A stretch of 64,000 nucleotides of DNA, from contig NZ_JAJSDZ010000005.1 in NCBI RefSeq assembly GCF_021272385.1, positions 744,001-808,000 of the forward strand. The letters run 5' to 3'. The first letter of the stretch is position 1, and the number at the start of each line of letters is the position of its first letter. Both the position numbers and the translations under genes were made by a program. Origin of the DNA: Vibrio salinus (GTDB taxonomy: Bacteria; Pseudomonadota; Gammaproteobacteria; Enterobacterales; Vibrionaceae). This document shows positions 59,544 to 64,000 of this stretch, piece after piece. Under the pieces are notes generated by a model, which did no database searches, had not been told where the DNA came from, and was given only the letters and a program-made list of their open reading frames with translations.

Positions 59544-61983
59544 TAATCAATGCAACCTTAAAATGATTTTGGATGTATCTTAACATCTCGATGCCAGTTA
59601 GTTCAGGGGAAGATGTATCGGTTCGAACGTGAAATTTGGTGTTATCAAGAAAGACAGGTGTTGGTGAAGGCTGGCAGTCAATTCGAACTATGGTTTTACC
59701 TTCAAACGGTACCTCAGTTAACAGGCAATACTCCGCATAATCAGCCCTAACACGCGAAGCTAATTGTGCGCCTAGTTCTTGGAAGTAGTTATCCATTTTC
59801 TTGAATCCAAAGCGCTTCGCCTCGATATCGACACCTGTGACTTTACCTTTATCATTCACACCAATTAGTAATATGCCACCAGCCGTATTTAAGAAAGAGA
59901 CAATATCTTTAATTATATCGCCTTGAGTATCCCTATCTTTCTCTACTTTTACCTTTTCATTACGAATCTTATCCACATTAGCGAAAAATGATTGCTTGAA
60001 TTCCATTTGTCTAGTTTCACCAAGAGAAATCAGATGCTCAAGATGCTTAACATCGCTTAATGCCGAAAGTCGATAAACCATTTCATCAGTACTGTCTTCT
60101 ATAGATTTGTATTTTTTTGGCTCAGTCGTAAGCTTTTTGAAGAACTGGTCAATTTGTCCTCTCGCTATTTCTAATTTTAAGGCGACTTTTATCACTTCTA
60201 GCTGCACATCGATTGTCGGAATCGGGATACTTAAAGATTGAATTGATTTAGCTTGAAGAGTCTGGATACTTGTTCCAGTCGGAATTTGGCTCAACATTTT
60301 TCTCCCAAGCTGAGATTCAAAGAACAACTTGGCATATTCCGATAATAATTTATCTTTATTAAATAAGATCTTAACATATCCAACTGATGGGATTTTTTGA
60401 CCTTTTAAACTGAGTAAAATAGAACCTAATTCTGGGCGAGTTCTTCGTAGAAAAATAGCATTTAATTCATTATCATCAATATCAGATTTGACGACACCAA
60501 TCGATTTCACCAATTTTTTACTTTTCATAGAAACTTGCTCAAAGCCTTCATGATGACTCAGTAAAGCTTCTATTTCTTGAACCACAGGGGAGTTATTTAC
60601 ATAGAGTGAAATATTTAGATTTGCCTCTTTAGATAAAATGTCATCGACCGAAACAATCTTACTAAAGGTGCCCATCGATTCAAATTTATCATATGCATCA
60701 ACAACAGTTTGAATATCTTGCTCCCGTAAAACATTCATCAAACTCGTGGATAAGAAGTCTTGTGATGCATCTATAAACAATACTTTACGCTGACGAATAA
60801 GTGACTTGTTTTTATTAATAATAATCAGACAGGTAGGAATACTTGTCCCGTAGAAAAGACCGGGGGGTAAACCAATTACGGCTTCAATCAAATCATCTTT
60901 CAGTATTCCCTCCCTAATTACTTTTTCGCTATTACCTCGAAATAAAACTCCATGTGGAAGAATAACGGCAGCCATTCCATTAGTATTAAGAGCAGCGATT
61001 ATGTGTTGTAGGAAAGCTAAATCAGAGTAGTTTTTGGGCGGTAGTCCATATCGAAATCTATTATATTCATCATGATACAGGCTTTCTTGTTCATTCATTC
61101 TCATTGAATAAGGAGGGTTAGCTAAAACACAATCAAATTGCTGTAAACATCTATTGTTAACGTGCTTTGGTTCTACTAACGTGTCACCTAATTTTATATC
61201 ACTATGAAATACTTTATGAATAAACATATTCATCTGACAGATTGTCCAGGTATCCAAATTAATCTCTTGTCCAAACAACGTTAAGCTATCAAATTTTGAG
61301 CCCTGTTCTCGAAGATAATTAACCGCTCGAACAAGTAAACCACCAGTACCACACGTCGGGTCATAAATATGCATCCCTTCTTTTGGTCTTAATAATTCAA
61401 TCATTAGCTTAGCTATTGATTGAGGCGTATAAAACTCCCCTCCTTTTCTACCTGCTTCGTTGGCAAATAACTGCAACAAACTTTCAAAGGCGTAAAAGAA
61501 TAAGTCGGAATTTTCAAAGTTATCATCACAAAAACTGAATTGTGAAAAGTAACAAATTACGTCAAGCCAAATTTTTTCTCTCGCTGATTTGGCAACAAAA
61601 TCAACAGAGGTTAATACACCTTTGAGTACAGGATTATTACTTTCTATTTCATAACAAATACGATTAATTTTATGTCCAATTTCAGAACTAGAGTTTAATT
61701 TTTCAAGTTCAGACCACCGCGCAGATGAAGGAATAAAGAACATCCAATCAAATTCATCACGGTTCTCCGACAAAGTCACAGCTACATCTTTGATGTAACC
61801 ATCATCTAAATAGGATTTAATAATCTTCTCTTGAGCTTCTTCAAATGTATCAGATAGCCGTTTTATAAATACTAAAACAAGAATTTGCTCTTTTATATCA
61901 TTGAGTTCAGAAACACCACGGATATACTTTACCGCATTACTCCAGATTGTGTGAATTTGTTGAAAAGTAAGTTTGGAAGACAT
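59512..61983 (-). CDS. HsdM + half-HsdS + AlbA_2 (Schlafen-like) fusion protein
   Basis: This 823-residue protein of unusual build is colinear with HsdM over residues 1-460: motif [10 protein letters not shown] at 207-215, [16 protein letters not shown], catalytic NPPY at 289-292. Residues about 500-620 look like a half HsdS ([22 protein letters not shown] near 584-603). Residues 656-800 form an AlbA_2/Schlafen-type domain ([33 protein letters not shown]). It may methylate and sense or bind DNA or RNA through one chain. It is transcribed just ahead of hsdM. All methylase motifs are intact. No obvious RBS is seen. Confidence 0.75.
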   Translation of the reverse strand: MSSKLTFQQIHTIWSNAVKYIRGVSELNDIKEQILVLVFIKRLSDTFEEAQEKIIKSYLDDGYIKDVAVTLSENRDEFDWMFFIPSSARWSELEKLNSSSEIGHKINRICYEIESNNPVLKGVLTSVDFVAKSAREKIWLDVICYFSQFSFCDDNFENSDLFFYAFESLLQLFANEAGRKGGEFYTPQSIAKLMIELLRPKEGMHIYDPTCGTGGLLVRAVNYLREQGSKFDSLTLFGQEINLDTWTICQMNMFIHKVFHSDIKLGDTLVEPKHVNNRCLQQFDCVLANPPYSMRMNEQESLYHDEYNRFRYGLPPKNYSDLAFLQHIIAALNTNGMAAVILPHGVLFRGNSEKVIREGILKDDLIEAVIGLPPGLFYGTSIPTCLIIINKNKSLIRQRKVLFIDASQDFLSTSLMNVLREQDIQTVVDAYDKFESMGTFSKIVSVDDILSKEANLNISLYVNNSPVVQEIEALLSHHEGFEQVSMKSKKLVKSIGVVKSDIDDNELNAIFLRRTRPELGSILLSLKGQKIPSVGYVKILFNKDKLLSEYAKLFFESQLGRKMLSQIPTGTSIQTLQAKSIQSLSIPIPTIDVQLEVIKVALKLEIARGQIDQFFKKLTTEPKKYKSIEDSTDEMVYRLSALSDVKHLEHLISLGETRQMEFKQSFFANVDKIRNEKVKVEKDRDTQGDIIKDIVSFLNTAGGILLIGVNDKGKVTGVDIEAKRFGFKKMDNYFQELGAQLASRVRADYAEYCLLTEVPFEGKTIVRIDCQPSPTPVFLDNTKFHVRTDTSSPELTGIEMLRYIQNHFKVALINDPENHTPTA

Positions 61984-62105
61984 TTTAAATAGTTAGCGCA
62001 TAAGCCAATATATGTTAATCACTTCATATCAGTTTACTCATGCATCCATATGGAAACAATGAGGAAAATCACTGTAGGACTAGTTACAACTTCCCTCAGA
62101 AGATA

Positions 62106-62558
62106 CTACTTTATTACTTTCTGAATAATTGATGAGAGTTCCTTACTCCATTCATCTCGACTTGCTGAAGTCGATTTTTTAAGATACCAATCATGCTGTT
62201 TTAATTGAGCTTCAATTGCCATTTTCCATTGATTATCGGATTTATCCGTTTCCAATATCTGTTCAAAAGCAAAAAGCATTTGGGACACAAACCAAGGGTA
62301 CTTTTTGTCAGTTTTACCATTTAAAACAATCTCATCTTGGTTTCCATAAGCAAACATCGGATTATCAAAACACAATCTTAGGTACTCTTGATAGGCAGCA
62401 TATGCAGTAGCTCTTCGCGATTCTTTTCTACCTGATAGCAATTGAATAATGGTAAACACTAAAGCGATAACAGCAATTACAGCCATAATGATATCAGCTC
62501 GAGAGTTCCAAAATTCAAATGTAAAAAACTGAGCGATACTTGTATCTAGACACGTCAT
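62106..62558 (-). CDS. Small one-TM protein, candidate Drt1b partner
   Basis: This 150-residue protein has one membrane helix (about residues 23-43, DIIMAVIAVIALVFTIIQLL) after a short N-terminus and a cytoplasmic helical domain (ESRRATAYAAYQEYLRLC, WFVSQMLFAFEQIL). Its start overlaps the stop of the nitrilase-bearing gene (ATGA), so they are coupled. In DRT1 systems an RT-nitrilase gene is followed by a small membrane protein; this fits that arrangement. Assignment is by context and shape. Confidence 0.6.
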   Translation of the reverse strand: MTCLDTSIAQFFTFEFWNSRADIIMAVIAVIALVFTIIQLLSGRKESRRATAYAAYQEYLRLCFDNPMFAYGNQDEIVLNGKTDKKYPWFVSQMLFAFEQILETDKSDNQWKMAIEAQLKQHDWYLKKSTSASRDEWSKELSSIIQKVIK

Positions 62559-64000
62559 TTAAGGTTACCTGCTGGGGGAGTTTTAACTTTTTTATCAGAT
62601 CTAAGAGACAATCCGCACTCTCTAAAATCAAACATATTCATTTGAAAGCTAGAAATTGCGACCTGATGTGAACCATGTGTATGGGTGATTAACTTATCAA
62701 ATTTTTCTTTATAAGGGGCTTTAGCCACAGAGCCGCCATACTCTCCACTATTAACTAGAACAACATATTGATACATATGATAAAACAAAGCATCAACCAT
62801 ACTATCAAATGTCCCTACATCTTTATTCATAGCAGAAACGATATAGGCATGGGATTTGTCCTTCAGATCCGCACTTAACTTAATATCCGTTGCGTCATAA
62901 CAGATGGACCCTGTCAATTTAAATCCTTCCTGATTTTCAAACGCGGGGTGGATCAATTCCACGATTAACTGATATGGCCTCCAAGGAGTAATTTTACTTA
63001 GTTCGCCAACAGTCATATTCTGCTTACCTTGTAAACGTTTAATAAAACGCCGACCAGAAGAGCTCTTATTAGGAATAATCCAAATCGCCGCATTATTTAA
63101 TTCTCGAGCATTTTTAATATGGCTGAAGCCAATACCAGCAAAAATAATAGCGCCCGTTTTGTCGGATAATCGTTCAAGAATATCTAAATCATCTGGTGAA
63201 ACAGATAACTCCGGCCATACAATAAGATCGACCATACCTTTAAGCTTTGGTTTAACATTAACACTATCTAAACTTGCGATGTTATGTAGTATTAATTCGG
63301 ATACCGAGGCGATATGACGCCTATGTTTCGCTCGATATTTTGGATCGTTTAATTCAAAGCCGTAAGTATCAAAATCATTATCTAGCGGTAACAATGTCTG
63401 AACCATTACAACATTTAAATGACTTTTATCTTTGGGCCAGCCTAACTGAACTTTTTCTGTATATGTAGGGATATTTGATAATCCACAAAATGCATTTGAC
63501 TGAACTTCAGTTCGTTGGTTGATACATTTTTCCAGCTCATCCAAGTCCCATAACTTTGGCCAGGAATATAAATCACCATTACTCTTTACGCCTGGCCATT
63601 GAAGAAGTTTAAACAGTAGAGAAGACAACCAATCGCTCATTGGGGCTTTAGAATCGCCAAAGGCCTCGGGTGAATGCATCATTCCAACTTGTCTTTTAAG
63701 CATGTTGGATTTTATTCCGTAATACGCAGAACGATCGTTTTGGTTAAACCTTGATCGACTCCAGTCCACTGAACCTAAGAGACAACTTCGAATAAACATC
63801 CCCATGAAATATAAAGGCTTATGTTCATCAGTTAGCCAATCTGGCGGATTATGAAGTAACTCATCTTCTTTCAAATATTTTAAGGTTATGGACAAATCAC
63901 AATTTGAATTGAGTTGTAATAAGTCATTCCAATTTGAACAACTAATAGAAGAGTTCTTTATATCAATCGGGGCAATAAAATTGTTCTTATCAAGATCTAC
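62555..64000 (-). CDS. Nitrilase-like C-terminal part of a larger protein, probable DRT1 reverse transcriptase-nitrilase, cut by window edge
   Basis: The frame is open from the stop at 62555 to the window edge (about 481 codons); the first standard start inside is TTG at 63895, which is unlikely to be real. The last 290 residues resemble a carbon-nitrogen hydrolase: a Glu in VDLIVWPELSV (codon near 63211), Lys in RFIKRLQGK, and a Cys in SICYDATD (codon near 62902). The earlier 150 residues (KPLYFMGMFIRSCLL, SDWLSSLLFKLLQW) are helical, as expected for the end of a reverse transcriptase. The RT catalytic motif itself would lie beyond the window, so the call is by architecture and partner gene. 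Confidence 0.55.
   Translation of the reverse strand, partial: VDLDKNNFIAPIDIKNSSISCSNWNDLLQLNSNCDLSITLKYLKEDELLHNPPDWLTDEHKPLYFMGMFIRSCLLGSVDWSRSRFNQNDRSAYYGIKSNMLKRQVGMMHSPEAFGDSKAPMSDWLSSLLFKLLQWPGVKSNGDLYSWPKLWDLDELEKCINQRTEVQSNAFCGLSNIPTYTEKVQLGWPKDKSHLNVVMVQTLLPLDNDFDTYGFELNDPKYRAKHRRHIASVSELILHNIASLDSVNVKPKLKGMVDLIVWPELSVSPDDLDILERLSDKTGAIIFAGIGFSHIKNARELNNAAIWIIPNKSSSGRRFIKRLQGKQNMTVGELSKITPWRPYQLIVELIHPAFENQEGFKLTGSICYDATDIKLSADLKDKSHAYIVSAMNKDVGTFDSMVDALFYHMYQYVVLVNSGEYGGSVAKAPYKEKFDKLITHTHGSHQVAISSFQMNMFDFRECGLSLRSDKKVKTPPAGNLK

Noticed and set aside
62555..63895. Stand-alone nitrilase starting at TTG 63895
   Set aside because: The frame remains open upstream to the window edge with no RBS at the TTG, so the visible part is more likely the end of a longer protein.
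43872..64000. Right attachment site (attR) of the ssrA island
   Set aside because: I found no second copy of the ssrA 3' end in the window; the island probably continues past the right edge.
44000..64000. CRISPR array or cas genes in the defence island
   Set aside because: No regularly spaced repeats and no Cas-like protein were seen.

Overview
The window looks like chromosome 1 of a Vibrionales bacterium (Vibrio or a close relative). The core genes run purL, mltF, tadA, a minor-pilin cluster, dnaJ, dnaK, grpE, nadK, recN, bamE, rnfH, ratA, smpB and ssrA, which from memory is the gene neighbourhood of Vibrio cholerae; the tmRNA tag reads ANDENYALAA. No sequence search was possible, so genus is an inference from gene order and protein resemblance.

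Layout. (1) 1-5.6 kb, small accessory genes: a sugar O-acetyltransferase cut by the left edge, a MITE-like element with probable CTAG target duplication, a RES/Xre-type toxin-antitoxin pair, a decayed ORF, a small exported Lys-rich protein, a LysE-type exporter, a two-gene (membrane + methyltransferase-like) spermidine-synthase-like unit, then yaeP and a DUF4250 gene. (2) 5.8-27 kb, core metabolism and housekeeping: katG, purL (with a PurR-type operator), mltF, tadA, a LysR regulator divergent from the glutathione-dependent formaldehyde pathway (frmA, fghA), four minor pilin genes, a CPA1 antiporter with a C-terminal cyclic-nucleotide-binding-like domain, dnaJ and dnaK with a sigma-32 promoter. 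(3) 27.6-36.9 kb, transport genes lying between dnaK and grpE: a TAXI-type TRAP transporter and a FepBDGC-like ferric-siderophore ABC transporter with a TonB-dependent receptor preceded by a Fur box. (4) 36.9-43.9 kb, grpE (sigma-32 promoter), nadK, recN (42-bp perfect palindrome holding two LexA boxes), bamE, rnfH/ratA, smpB, a pentapeptide-repeat K+-channel-like protein and ssrA.

(5) 43.9-64 kb is a visibly more AT-rich island entered at the 3' end of ssrA. It begins with a P4-type tyrosine integrase and a short satellite-like module (AlpA-like regulator, HTH proteins, a small-terminase-like protein, a full-length large terminase, and an ORF resembling ADP-ribosyltransferase-fold proteins) with no capsid, portal or tail genes in view. 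An intact IS982-family element with a 6-bp target duplication follows. From 51 kb to the right edge everything is on the minus strand in tightly packed order. Read in the direction of transcription it is: an ORF open to the window edge whose visible part ends in a nitrilase-like domain, a small one-TM protein (together resembling the RT-nitrilase + membrane protein arrangement of type 1 defence-associated reverse transcriptases, DRT1), an unusual HsdM + half-HsdS + AlbA_2 fusion, hsdM, hsdS, a PD-(D/E)XK nuclease-like protein, an unknown protein, hsdR and a YgjP-like metallopeptidase. This composite defence operon is the most interesting part of the window. The other end of the island (attR) is not visible and presumably lies beyond base 64000.
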